Source: Amoebophrya sp. A120 (taxonomy: Eukaryota; Sar; Dinophyceae; Syndiniales; Amoebophryaceae). Taken from it: DNA of 64,000 nt. Numbering within the stretch: position 1 is the first letter of the stretch; each line of letters opens with the position of its first letter. Shown in pieces: positions 36,801 to 48,062 of this stretch. The stretch is from positions 7,137,794 to 7,201,793 of the forward strand of contig CAJINV010000001.1 in assembly GCA_905178155.1 (NCBI GenBank), written 5' to 3'. A model generated the notes under the pieces. The model did not search any database. It was not told where the DNA came from and saw only the letters and a program-made list of their open reading frames with translations. Both the position numbers and the translations under genes were made by a program.

Positions 36801-39800
36801 GGGATGCGCGCTGGGGAAGTGCCACGCGGGCTACCACTCGACGAACTCCACCACTGTCCCTGTCTCGTTGACGTGCGCACCGAATGAATGCACGTGCCCG
36901 CACGGAACGCACGAAGTTGGAACGCCCTGCGCGCCGGATGGCACCACGCCCGGTTGCACGGCCTGCACCGCGCCGGGATACCACCTGACCCCGGGCACAG
37001 GCGGGAGCTTGAATGTGTGTACCCCGCTCCAGTGCGTTTGCCCGCACGGGGACGCCGCGGCCGGGGTCGGCTGTGATCCGGATAAGACCGTAGAGAAGTG
37101 CACGGCGTGCACCGCCGCCGGATACCACTTTAACTCCGGAACTAGCAAGTGCGACGAGAACCAGTGCACGTGCGACAACGGAAGCGGCGCGGTGGGCCTC
37201 GCGTGCACCCAGGACGGCAGCCACGTCTGCAGCACCTGTGAGGATGGGTACCACAAGAGCCAAGACGCGAAGTGCGTGGAAAATGTTTGTACCTGCGAGC
37301 GGGGCACCCCGCTTACGGGCCCGCCGACGTGTCTGGCGCACGATGTGACGCCGGGCTGCGCCTCCTGCGATGCAGATTACGACCAAGTTGGCATCGTGTG
37401 CGAAACCACGACGACCACGACCACAACCCCGGGCGACCACGAAGGGGCGTTCGGGATCGGCGTCGCTCCGAAGACCGCTGCCGCCTTCAGCATTTTGTCG
37501 CAGCTGGTCGGCTGGGCAGCCGCGAAAACGCGGCGGCACCATGTAGCAAGCACGACGACGCCTAGTGTTGAAGATTCGGTGAACAGTCCGGAGTTTCAAT
37601 ACGCTATCAGAAAAGGCATTGCCGACTACACCAACCAGCAGATATCGGACGTCAGCCTGCACATTGACCAGTCGCAAGTGGAAAACGTAACCATCGTGGA
37701 CGAGGGTTCATCTACTAGTAGCACAAGCTTCTTGATGTTATCTGCTGCCCATAATAGTACAATACCAGACTCTAGTACTTCTCGCAGTGCAGGTGAGGTG
37801 CAGAGGAGGACCGCCGCTGCTCGTCCCGAGAGGTCGACTCTCAGCAACGCCAGCTCCATTGTCAGTGTGATGCAGAGGTTCAAAAGCGACGCACAGGAGA
37901 CCGTGGAGGTGACCTTTCACATCAACACAACCTCCGAGGAACAGGCGTGGGCAGTAAACGACGTGTGGAAGGTATCCAAGTATGGCTACTGGGCATTGCT
38001 CGTGAGCAGTTGACACAACGCTGGTCGCCTACCGGGGGCCGCGGTTGTGCCCCGTGCATGTGAAACGGAAAAAGTTCGAAGAATTTTTTCCCGACAAACG
38101 TTGTAGGTAAGCACGATCACTTTCGACCACCCAGGCATTATTTTGCTAGCCAGTATATGCGTCGTGCACGGCGATAGTAGATAGACCAAATGCACTGCTG
38201 ATCGTTGCAGCAATACCCTCCCTCTTTGCATAGTGTTTTGTGAAGGAGGGCACTGACGAATACGGGGCAATGGTGGGGGTGCAGAAGGATGAGATTGTGG
38301 CCCAGAACATAACTGGACTGGAAATCATTGAAATTACCACTACCAGCACGACTACATCCACTAGCACCACGACAACCACCACAACTACGACCACCACGGT
38401 AGACTGTGTTGGTTCGTGGAACGTGACCGACTTGCAGGCGCAGTGCACCGGGCAGGGGGAAACCGTGACGCGAATTTTCACCCACACCATCGCTGCCGCG
38501 GGCGGCGCGCCGTGCGCCCACGAGCACGAGGAAACGGAGAGCATCACGTGCCCCGCCAACTGCGTCGGCTCCTGGGACGTGGCTTCCACCGAGGCGCTAC
38601 GGGCGCAGTGCACCGGAGCGGGGGAAACCCTGACCCGAACATACACACAAACCGTAGTCGCGGCGAACGGCGGCACCGCTTGTACGGAGGAAAATGGCAA
38701 GACGGACGTGGTCGTGTGCCCGACTGACTGTCTGGGCTCCTGGAGCGTGGCCTCCGAGGAGGCGCTGCGGAATCAGTGCGCGGGGAACGGGGAGGTGGTC
38801 TCCCGGAACTACACGCAAACCAGGCAGCCGGCGAACGGTGGCGCCGCCTGCGAGGCGGCGGATGGCGAGACGCAGGACATCATTTGTGGGCGGGACTGCG
38901 TGGGTTCCTGGGACGTTGTTTCTCTCGAGGCGCTCCGGGCCCAGTGCACGGGGGCTGGGGAGACTCTGACCCGGACCTACACGCACACCAAGCCGGCGTT
39001 AAACGGGGGCACGGACTGCACGACGGCGCACGGCACAACGGAGGACGTGTTGTGTCCGACCAACTGCGTCGGCACTTGGGATGTCGAGACGCTGGAGCAG
39101 CTGCGAAACCAGTGCACCGGGGCGGGAGAGACGCTTACTCGGACGTACTTGCAGAGCGTGGTTGCATCCACCAACCCCGCCGGTGCAGCTTGCGCCCACC
39201 CGAACGGCGAGACCGAGTCGGTTGCGTGTGCGCTGCATCACTGCAAGTGCGACAACGGCGAGGAGGAGACTGGGCCGACGTGCAACGCGCTGGGCACCAC
39301 TATCGGCTGTCTACAGGACCAGTGCCACGCCGGGTATCATGCAGTGGAGAGTACCTCCGAGGCGGGCCGCTTCACCTGCGAGGTCAACCGGTGTTTCTGT
39401 GACAAGGGAGCGCACGCCACGGGGCCGGAGTGCGCAGCGGATGGGACGACGGAAAAATGCACGGCGTGTTCCGAACCCGGGTACGGGCTCAGCGGGGACG
39501 AGTGCACGCTTTTGCAGTGCGTCTGTCCTCATGGCGTGCCGGCGACGGGAATTGACTGTGAACCGGACGGCACAGTGGAGATGTGCACCAAGTGCACTGC
39601 GGTCGGGTTCCATTTGAACGCTGGCACGAGCAAGTGCGATCAAAACGTGTGCACCTGCGACACCGGGGGATCGCCTGCGACGGGGGAGGCCTGCACGACA
39701 GACGGTGCCCATTTGTGCAGCAGCTGCGAAGACGGATTCCACGCAACGGCAGAGGACAAATGCGTAGCGAATGCATGCACGTGTGACCACGGGACGGCCT

Positions 39801-41714
39801 TGACAGGCCCTCCGACATGTGTGGAGCATGGAGTCACGCCCGGCTGTGACACGTGTCTCGAGGGATACGAGAAAGTGGACCTTGTGTGCGTAACCACGAC
39901 GACGACGACAACGACAACGACGACGGTGACAACGACAGTTACCACAACGTCCACAACAGGATTTTTGGCCAGCGAAACCGAGCCCGGGATCTTGCCTGAA
40001 GACGAAGTTATCGAAGATGAAAGGCCCGCCGAAGGCGAAATCGAAGAGGAAAAGCCCGAAGTTGAAGTCGAGGAGGACAAGAAGGACCAGGTCCGCTCAT
40101 TTGATATGGGCGTGAATATACCAGCGGACCCCCAGGAAGCGGAAGCAGTTTTGAACAGCGCAGAATTTAAAAATTCGATCGCCACGGGTCTTGTGAAGTT
40201 TTTCCAGGAGAAGGGCGTCACCGATCTCAAGGAGGATCAGCTCGAGAACATACAGATTACCCTGGAGAAGTCTTCGTTTTCGTCTGCATTTTTGTCTTCC
40301 GCCGCCACCGCGAGTTTTGCTACAGACCAGGACGAGGCCGGTGCCGCAAAGAACAGTAATCCAAGGGAGGGTATTAGCCGGGGTCGCATGGCTAGAATAC
40401 GAAAGAGCGGCAAAGATGCAAGGGTGTTGCGGTTTGAGGATAAAGACCAAGACGCGGCAAGAACCGACGGCGCTGCGGGTTTGTCTGCAGAGGAGGTGGG
40501 ACAGAAGAAGGTCTTCAACAAGAGGTCTATGTCGAACATAAAAGTGCAGTTTACCATTCACCCCAGCGCCAACGGCTCCTCGAACCAAGCTGCGTTGCTC
40601 AACAATGCCTGGCCCTCGTCCACCTCGAGTTCGGCGGGGTCCGCGAACAACGCAGGGGCCGGCCCCATAGGTGGTGCCGGTCCGTTGGTGCAGGCGGTGA
40701 ACACGCAGGTAGCCAAAAGTCCGGGCCTCGCGAACACCATCACGGTCGTGGAGGCAGAAGATGAGAGCACGTCTTCCGCGCCCGACGAACAGGAACACAG
40801 CACGCCATTCCCCCTCAACCCCGCGTCTGGCTCTGGGGAAACGGTCGTGTATGAGAAATCGATCACGATTAACATTAACAAAAATAGTAGTGGCACACTA
40901 TCGACCGGTGCGATCGCTGCAATCGCCATCATTTGTCTCGTTGTCCTTGTCGGCATTGGCTTTACCGTGATGGATCCGACCAAGCTGGGAATGCAGGGCG
41001 TTCCAGGACCGGAGCTGGCACGGGAGATCGATGAATCGAGCAGCAGCAGTGAAGAGGAGCAGAAGCCGCCGGCTGGGACCCCTCCCGCGGGCAGTACAAG
41101 CCCACGCGAGGGTCAGCAACCGGTGCCGGGGCTCCAGCAGCAATCTGTCACTGAAAGCCCGCGCGGACCACAGGATGCTGTCGGTGCAAGCCCGCGCGGA
41201 CCACAGGATGCTGTCGGATGCAGCTGTCGGTGCAAGCCCGCGCGGACCGCAAGAATCGATTACCACTTCTGCGCCGCAAGAACAGCCAGCGGGAGAAGAT
41301 GCGGCCGCACAAGAAAGCACTGCAGCACAGGACGCCCCAGCTACGTCCGCTGCTGCCGCGGAGCAAACGACAAGCCATTCCGCTGCGGGCGTGGAAAGCG
41401 CCACCGCAGCCGTGGAACAACCGCAGCCGGATGCGGTCGCGTCGCTACCGGTAGAGGGAAAAGTCAAGAAGAAAAAGCGCAAAGTCAAGGAGGACGGCGA
41501 GGATCCCGCGGGCGATCCTTCAGGAGAAGGCGGCGCCAGTACTGTGCCTGAAGCGACAGCGGCTGTTGCCGATCCTTCCGCCGATGCAGCTGCGTCTGCT
41601 TCCACGTCGGAGGTGAAGAAAAAGAAGAAAAAGAAAATCAGTGCGGGACCTGATGCTGGGGCAGCAGCAGGGGAGCCACCTCCTGCTGAGCAGGCACCGG
41701 AAGAACCCCAATAA
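30887..41714 (+). CDS. Giant modular surface protein (Cys-rich PAN-like, TSP1-like, EGF-like, SEA-like, TM), internally duplicated
   Basis: Exons about 30887-33219, 33386-33702, 34001-37971 and 38246-41714 give about 3360 codons. After an N-terminal hydrophobic segment come two copies of a Cys-rich PAN/Apple-like block (about 31395-33170 and 33410-35590) sharing LPCGxCGxxEGFYESDGC and NPYKNNQCWLFLxDVWGA-type motifs. Six TSP1-like repeats (35751-36720, C-V-G-S-W...C...G-E-x-x-x-R-x-Y-T...G-G-x-x-C), EGF-like C-x-C repeats (36720-37410), a Thr-rich stalk and a SEA-like domain (37575-37960) follow. The last four modules then recur (38403-39240, 39241-39890, Thr stalk, 40125-40620) before one TM helix (about 40909-40977) and a charged cytoplasmic tail with Lys runs. 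Two frameshifts (about 35343 and 41217-41230) break the frame; introns 33220-33385 and 33703-34000 are non-canonical. Adhesion or host recognition is an inference. Confidence 0.75.
33220..33385. other. Non-canonical intron bounded by a 10-bp perfect inverted repeat
   Basis: The segment begins GTAAGTACTT (33220) and its right edge is AAGTACTTAC (33375-33384), an exact inverted repeat. The upstream exon ends in phase 2 and no AG acceptor restores the downstream frame (…TTTTTSSTQGPVCGRC). Cutting at 33385/33386 or one base earlier does. A stop TAA at 33221-33223 would otherwise end the protein. Confidence 0.5.
33703..34000. mobile_element. Possible degenerate introner (298 nt, TSD AAG/AGG)
   Basis: The paralogous block upstream shows that residues before 33702 (GYEVRWNIHPGENPTK) should continue directly into CYLHIADVW-type sequence at 34001. 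The intervening segment starts CTATGAG after AAG and ends GTATAG before AGG-AAG. That resembles the introner ends, with one TSD mismatch and weak terminal inverted repeats. The alternative GTGAGG donor at 33664 would drop about 13 residues present in the other copy. Confidence 0.5.
35751..36720 (+). repeat. TSP1-like tandem repeat array, six units
   Basis: Units start at about 35751, 35910, 36069, 36228, 36387 and 36555. The first four are spaced by 159 nt (53 residues); the first three are nearly identical in DNA, so the duplication or homogenisation is recent. A diverged five-unit array lies at 38403-39240. Confidence 0.85.
41156..41255 (+). repeat. 33-bp coding tandem repeat with a 13-bp frame-shifting insertion
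   Basis: AGC-CCG-CGC-GGA-CCA-CAG-style 33-bp units encode SPRGPQDAVGA. In the second copy a 13-bp near-duplicate (GATGCAGCTGTCG) lies at about 41217-41230. It shifts translation out of the frame that continues to the Lys-rich tail and the stop at 41714. Confidence 0.75.
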
Positions 41715-42451
41715 ATGAATGTACAGAAGCAGCCCCATTGGCGATGTAGTTAATGTAGAGCAACAGTTGGAATGATCTGTAAAGTGTAAACTATGACGAC
41801 GAAGAACGTTTATAAGTACGACGAGAAAAGAACAAAGTGCAGGTCGTGAAGTTGCAACTTGCCATCATACGCCAGTTCGGAAACTAAACAGTCAAATTCT
41901 GCTTATGGCGCGCAAAGCCTAGATTCGATTGGAAGTTGTAAACCAATCCACGGGAAGGCGAAAGACCCCTGAAGATGAAGAAGATGTTGACGATTCCTTT
42001 GACTTTACTGAAGTGAATTTCTCCGCCAGAGAAAATCAAAAACAAAACTTTCGAAGAAAATGAGAAAATAAAGCTGATTCGTTGGCGCAGTAAGGCAGAA
42101 AGCGCTCGTTGCGAGCGGTTTTGTCGAACCACCTTGCTGACACATTATGCGTTCCTCGTTACATTACACCAGCCATCATGTCTTAACGACTATGCCATTG
42201 TAGAGCCGGCGGCACTTAAGTACACAATGGACGGCGATGAGCAGTCCGCTCTCGGCGTTTTTGGCACGACTGCTTGCAGCTTTCTCTTCTTTCTTGTCGT
42301 TTTGATTGAGGTAGGCCGTTGATGCTGTCGGCTGCAGTTGCTGCAATATATAAACAACATGCAGGACGAGGCTTGTCTAGAATATAGTGCGTAGATTCCA
42401 CTGAGGGTTTGAGGGTTAGGGTTTGGGGCTATTTCTTTCTCGGTTGGCAGG
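41715..42451. other. Intergenic spacer
   Basis: The CAATAA at the preceding stop overlaps an AATAAA-like string. Otherwise AT-rich, with a telomere-like G-rich run close to the next gene. Confidence 0.5.
42402..42429. repeat. Short interstitial telomere-like repeat
   Basis: Four consecutive variants of GGGTTTG/GGGTTAG occur about 20 bp before the ATG of the next gene. They resemble TTTAGGG/TTAGGG telomere units but are imperfect and very short. Confidence 0.45.
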
Positions 42452-44258
42452 ATGAATGACTCTGCGCAAACATTTCGGAGCCACGCGTGCAACCGCCTCG
42501 ATCCCGTCGATTGTTTCTCCCGGCCCATTCCAAAAAATCATTTTCATGGGGAGGAAAGCAACGACGACCTCTGGGAAGAGTTGTACAGAAACCCGCAATT
42601 TTACGAGCTTCACGCGATTGGAACGGTAAGCACACCTCTATCCGTTTACAGCTCGATGAAAATAGCGTGGATGTTGGCATCACTACACTAAGTACTGCTC
42701 AACATTGCAATTGCTTCTAGAAGGTGAAGACAAAAACTTCGGTGGCCACGCATTCCGGTGGACGAGAGCAATCTGAAGTGAATCTAGATCTACATTGATA
42801 TTACAGGGCCGAGGTGCGCGCTTAGGCCTCAAGTGCCGAATCTGCCACGACATCAATGACATGACCTCAAGACACATCGCCCCCCTCTGCAGGCAGCACA
42901 AAAAGAACGCCCCCTACGCCTCCCCAGCGTTCGTACTCGAGTACGGTGAGCCGCTCGTTATCGAGGGGAGGTTTGGTGCCAACCTGCGACCCGTGAATGT
43001 GCGCAATTTTCCCGGAAGGCATGTTCCTGAACAGTACGCGAAGTTCGACGCGCACTATCCCGCAGCCGCCATCGTGCCGGAAGGCAGAAACCTGCAAAAA
43101 AGCAGGCCGGACTGCGAGCGTGTCGCTGAAGCCAGGTTACAAGCACGAGAGGAAATTATTGTGTCGAGGCTATCCTCGGAACAAAGTAGATGTATGCCCG
43201 ACGTACTATCTAGATTCCACAAAACTTCTGGCACCAGTGATGGAAGTGATTCGCTTGCTGCCGACAGCTCGGCGAAAAAAAAGCTCTCGTGCCAGCAGCG
43301 AGGACGGGCGAAAGAGAGCTACGCAGGTAACTGTGCGGCCCGCGCGATGGTGCGTCAGCCGACACCTGCGCCTGGGAAGCGTAGAGGCGTCGAAAAAAGC
43401 GGAGCGGATTCTTCGTCGTCGCGGGTGGGGGTTGTCCGAGGCCAAGATAGGGACCAGCAGCACCGTCGGAGAGCGGCCGCCCCCGCACTTTTGCCCCGAA
43501 ATCGAGTTGCAGGCCCGCCATGTGAAGATGTTAAGCTGCTTTCCACGACGAACGTTCAGCAGCACAGTCAAGTTGGTCAGCGAAAAGAACAACTGCCTGC
43601 GAAAAGCTTGATGTGGGCGAGAGTAAGACAGCCTGAGACGCTTGAGCAAAAGGAGGCCCGGCTGAACGAGCGCGAACGTGTTTTGGACGAGTGGCAGAAG
43701 GACTTAGAATTGCGGCGCGGCTTCCCGGGGCTCGCTTACAAGGACGCGCTTCTGGATGCGCGGGCGCGCGCACTGAACCAGTGGCAGAACGACCTCCAGA
43801 CTTTCCGGCCCAGGTTTTCGTCCGCTTTCGCGGCCTGCCTCTCTGTTCGGGAAAAGCGGCAGGTTCGGTTTGACGTCGTGGAGGCATGGGCCCCACACTT
43901 CTGCTGTGCAAGCGATACAGGGTCCTCTGCCTCCTCTGTGTCGGCAAGGAGCATGAGGGCCGCTAGCTCGTCCGCCGATTCCGACTCGTCTTCGAGAGAC
44001 GACTCCAGCAACGAATCCACAGAGCCGTGTCGAAAAAGTCCTCGCGTTGATCGGCGGCGAAATCATGTTGTTCCCGCAAGGAGCAGTTGTCGCAAGCGGA
44101 AGAAAACTCCAGGGCCCAGCCAATCTTCTTCCTGCTCCCAGCGCGGGCGTTCGTCGAAATTAAGTAGTGGCTTCGCCAAAGGCAAAAAAACGCATTCCAA
44201 AAGCCGAAATACACCGTCGACTCAGGATGACTCAGCGGATGAGATTTATGACGAGTGA
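42452..44258 (+). CDS. Zinc-finger/coiled-coil protein, paralogue A
   Basis: Exons 42452-42625 and 42807-44258 (GT-AG, phase 0) encode 541 residues. The N-terminal block has PVDCFSRPIPKNHFHGEE, then CRICHDINDMTSRHIAPLC and RQHKK. This is a C-x2-C-x9-H-x6-H finger followed by Lys, as in U1-like C2H2 fingers. A conserved linker ends in a VNVRNFPGRHVPEQY motif. The remainder is Ser/Arg/Lys-rich with a coiled-coil stretch (LNERERVLDEWQKDLELRR) and a basic tail. The next gene has the same architecture and the same intron position, so the pair arose by tandem duplication. RNA or protein binding is plausible for such fingers; no named family is recognised. Confidence 0.75.
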
Positions 44259-44901
44259 TAAAATAATGCCAGGGCTGAAAACCGACACAATGCAGAAAAT
44301 GTTCAACCTCAAAAATTGGTTCTGGCGCCGTGCTTTCAATGGCGCTGGTCCTGGTGTTTCTAGAACGAGACGTCTGTTACTCTTGATTCCCGTTCTGTGC
44401 GTGGTTGTCCACTCTCAATGATGCTGTAGTTTTCTTGCTCGAAGATTATGAAAAGAAAGACCGACCCAAGAGTCTGACCCTGACCGGGGTACGTAAGTAC
44501 GTACAAGTGCGCGGGAAACATGTTTCATCTTTTCTGTACTTCTAAGGTGGAAGCAGGCTGCGAGGTGCCTTCCCTGTGATCCGATCTTGATCGAAATCGA
44601 AATGCACACGCACAGACAACAACTACACAGGATCAGGTTGATTGAAGCAACAGGCAGTTGACCTTGTGTGCTCGTGTCGTGCATACCTATTTGTTTCTTG
44701 CGAGTCTCCGGTTTTTTTTTTTGAGGAAAAAACTTACGCTTGAGCTGAAAACTCACACGATGCTCCTGATAGATCAGTGTAAAGTTGTCTAAGTCTCGTT
44801 TCATTGACGCATTATAGTCCACGCAAACGCGCCATCGGCACTGCGACGCGGCAACGCTCTTGCTGCTGCTGCTACTCCCATAAATCGAATCCTATTGAAA
44901 G
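44259..44901. other. Intergenic spacer
   Basis: No supported gene or RNA. Confidence 0.5.
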
Positions 44902-46664
44902 ATGGCGGGCACACCTTCAATGTCGATGTCAAGGTCCTACTCGCGTCCCGGGACGGCCGGAAGGAGTGGCACGCTTCCGCCCGGTTCGGTAACGGGCAGC
45001 ACGCAGCTCCCTGAAGACTCGGAAGATGTTCTGCAGTGCAAGCCGGTTGATTGCCTCTCTCGACCCATCCCTATTACCATGCTTTTCGGTGAGGGCGAAG
45101 ACAGGAACGAGGAACTGGTAGCAGAGCTCCACAGGCGGCCGCATGTTTACGAGATGCATCACGCGGGGCAGGTATTACTTCAGCCTCTAAATGTAAAGCT
45201 CTCTGTTTCTTTGTTAATCTTAAAAGTGAGGAACTATTGTTTAGCTAGCGCTCGGGCTCGCCTGTTGGTTTTTGAAGGTTCTTGTGCTGATGCTGCTCAG
45301 GCTTAGCCGAACGCATGCACCTGCGCTAGTTTTTTTTTTCGTTCTCTGGAACGCAGGGCGACGGTTCATTTGTGGCACTGCGGTGTCGGATGTGCAGAGA
45401 CAAGAATCAAATCGGGCTCGAGCATATGCAGAGTCTGAAGCACAAAAAGAACATCGACATGCAGTACGACCTGGCATTGACGCTGGAGATCGGCGAAGAG
45501 CTGAACGTTCCCGGCCGGTACGGCCGCCTTATTGAGCCGGTGAGTGTCTTGGACCGGCCTGGCATTCATGTGCCCCGCGACTACAAACAGCTCGGCCAGT
45601 CTTATGGTGGCGCGCGACAGAATGCTTCGCTCATCAGTGTGGCGCCGGGGCCCAGTTTGTACTTGGGCTCCACACTCGAATCCGTGTCCCCCATACGAGA
45701 ATCGCCACGCTCTTCATTTTCAGCGCAATCGAGCAAAGCGCCGGATCCGTGTGCGGCAGCTGAGAGTCTCCTAAGTGAACGCAGTTTGACCCTGACGCAA
45801 TCACGTCGTGTGCCCGAGCAAGAGAGTTGCAGCCGGGGCACGCACTCCAGATCCGAGTCTGGAGCTCAGCTGAGATCCAAGTCAAGAGCCGCGGCGAGAT
45901 CCAGGCTCGGAAAGAAGTCGAAGAAGAGCAAACGCGACTCATTCTATGACTCCTCGCAGTGGTTGCACGAGGACGAAAAGGCAGCTTCGAAAAAATCCAA
46001 AAAATCGCGAGCAAGGTCGAAGGATGAAGACTTCACACGACGGAGAAAGCGCAAAGCAACGCCAGCAGCGAGAGGAGACACGTCGCGCCGTGGAAAATCG
46101 AGGGCCGGGCGCAATAGCGCTGAATTTTCACAAACTGGAGCGCAGACAGAAAGAGGCAGACGTCGACGGGACGTAAGCGCAGAAACGGAAACAGATCTGG
46201 ACGAGCAGAGTCTTGCGAGCCGGTGCGCGGGGCTTGAGATAGAGCAGGAAGAGCACCTTGGAGCGCTAGCGGACCAGCTGAGCCAGCGAAGTGACTACCT
46301 GCGGAGAAAAGAACTGAACTTGAACAAACGGCAAGCACAGATGGACAAGCGCGAGGAGGAACAGCGCGCAAAGCTGGACCGGCTGGAGACCGCGTTGCGC
46401 AAGAGGGAGGAAGAATTGCTACGGCGCGAACAAAAGACAAGCCGAAATCTGGATAAACGCCGACAAGCATTGGACGATCGGGAAAAGGTTCTGGAGAAAC
46501 GCGAGCGGCGGATCGCCCGGCGGACAAAAGAAGCCGCAGATCTGGGCCAGGACGACACCTTGGGCCACACCACGCAAACGCCCGAAAGCGCACCACCGGA
46601 AACCGAGGCCACCGAATCGGCCGGGGGGGCGGTGCGTCAGAGCAGAAGATATCTACAGGTCTAG
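44902..46664 (+). CDS. Zinc-finger/coiled-coil protein, paralogue B
   Basis: Exons 44902-45171 and 45357-46664 (GT-AG, phase 0) encode 525 residues. It parallels the gene just upstream: KPVDCLSRPIPITMLFGEGE, the intron at the same place, CRMCRDKNQIGLEHMQSL plus KHKKN (C-x2-C-x9-H-x5-H), and VSVLDRPGIHVPRDY. The middle is Ser/Lys/Arg-rich. Residues of about 370-480 form a long charged coiled coil (LNKRQAQMDKREEEQRAKL and following heptads). It lies about 640 bp downstream of paralogue A. The finger is better conserved here than in A. Function is unknown. Confidence 0.75.
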
Positions 46665-48062
46665 TTGCTGGCGACAACAACTCCACACGCGATCAGTCTC
46701 CACGTTCCCAACTCCGTATCAAGTAAGCTACTCACATCTGGTCCCCTGCGCGTACGCTGCCTTCCTTCAGCTAAATCCCACTCATCAATCTATGCTGCGT
46801 GCCAATCATCAGTCACGTGAAGAAATGTTCTGAACGCGAGCCGCTGAGTGTGAAATCTTTCTGAGTTAACATTCTGTTCAGATTGCAGCATGTAAATGCA
46901 TTTCGCGTTGAGTCGTGTTTAGAGCGATCGTTGGCTAAGACCCGTGGGCAAAGTCGGTCATTTCTCTGACACTCTGTCTATGTACGAGAATCCACTACTA
47001 GGAGGCATCGTTGACGGCAACATCAAGAAACGAAATCAACTACGAAAGCACGGAACACTTGATTGCACCGTAGGACACCAAAAGAAACTCACATGATCGA
47101 CCGAGCAAAAGTCAATTCCAAGGTCGTAAGTCTAAGTAGCAGAAGATAATATCGGATGAGAGAAATCGATCTAACGAATAACTCGGTTCGACGCGATACG
47201 TGGGACGTGAAAAATAAAAAACGAGATGAAAATTGTGCCGACCTCTCGTGGAACTGGAACAGATGATAAAGATACAACAACAAACCTCTCAACAATGAAT
47301 CTGATTCCGCAAGAAAGAGAAAAACGAAATCACATCAACTCACCTTTCCGTACGCACCTGCAGGACCCTCTTACTTTCAGTACATTACCCCAGGCCTCCC
47401 ATTCTGAACATGTAAACAACTACCCGCAGGCTGTGCTAAGCTTGATGATTGTGGGAAAATGTTATGGACTCCACTACAACTGTAGCTGCGTTTTTTTTTG
47501 CCGAGGAGCTACGGAGACCGGCGCACTAGCAATTATTTCTCGACTTAACCGTGTAGAAAAAGTAAAAGAGTACTTTATTTGAACTGTTTTGGTTTTCATC
47601 CAAGAACAGAACTAGTGGTTGCGCAACGTAAATTTGTTTCGACTGGGAGTTTGCTGCTTGTACCTTTTGTGCGTCGGTCCGAGTCTACTTTTCGCCATTG
47701 ATTTCGCATTGCACTTTTTTTGAAGTCATTGAGTCAGTTGATCTTTAAAGTCACAAGCACATCAACGAACCTGTTTTATTGCGACCTCCATTTTGCGCCT
47801 TCGAGTAAAGAAAGTACTATCCAACAGTAAGAGCTACGCCTTTGAGTTGGGGCCGCAAAGGTCACGCTTTTACTTGCAACTGTTTGGTTTGCGACGAGCT
47901 ATTACAGTATTAGTAAAAGAACAAATAGAAATAGGGACACGACCACCAAAGAAAGACCACACTTTAATACAGCTGGCACTGTCACACCTTTAAAAACTGT
48001 ATCAAAAAATCTTACGAAAATATACGCATGCCGACGCCCCTGCGGGATTTTAATACACAGCC
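46665..48062. other. Intergenic spacer
   Basis: About 1.4 kb of AT-rich sequence. Open frames (such as 47226-47582) have no domain, splice support or GC-rich codon use. Confidence 0.55.

Noticed and set aside
47226-47582. 118-codon open frame in the 1.4-kb spacer
   Set aside because: AT-rich, no domain, several alternative frames of similar length nearby.
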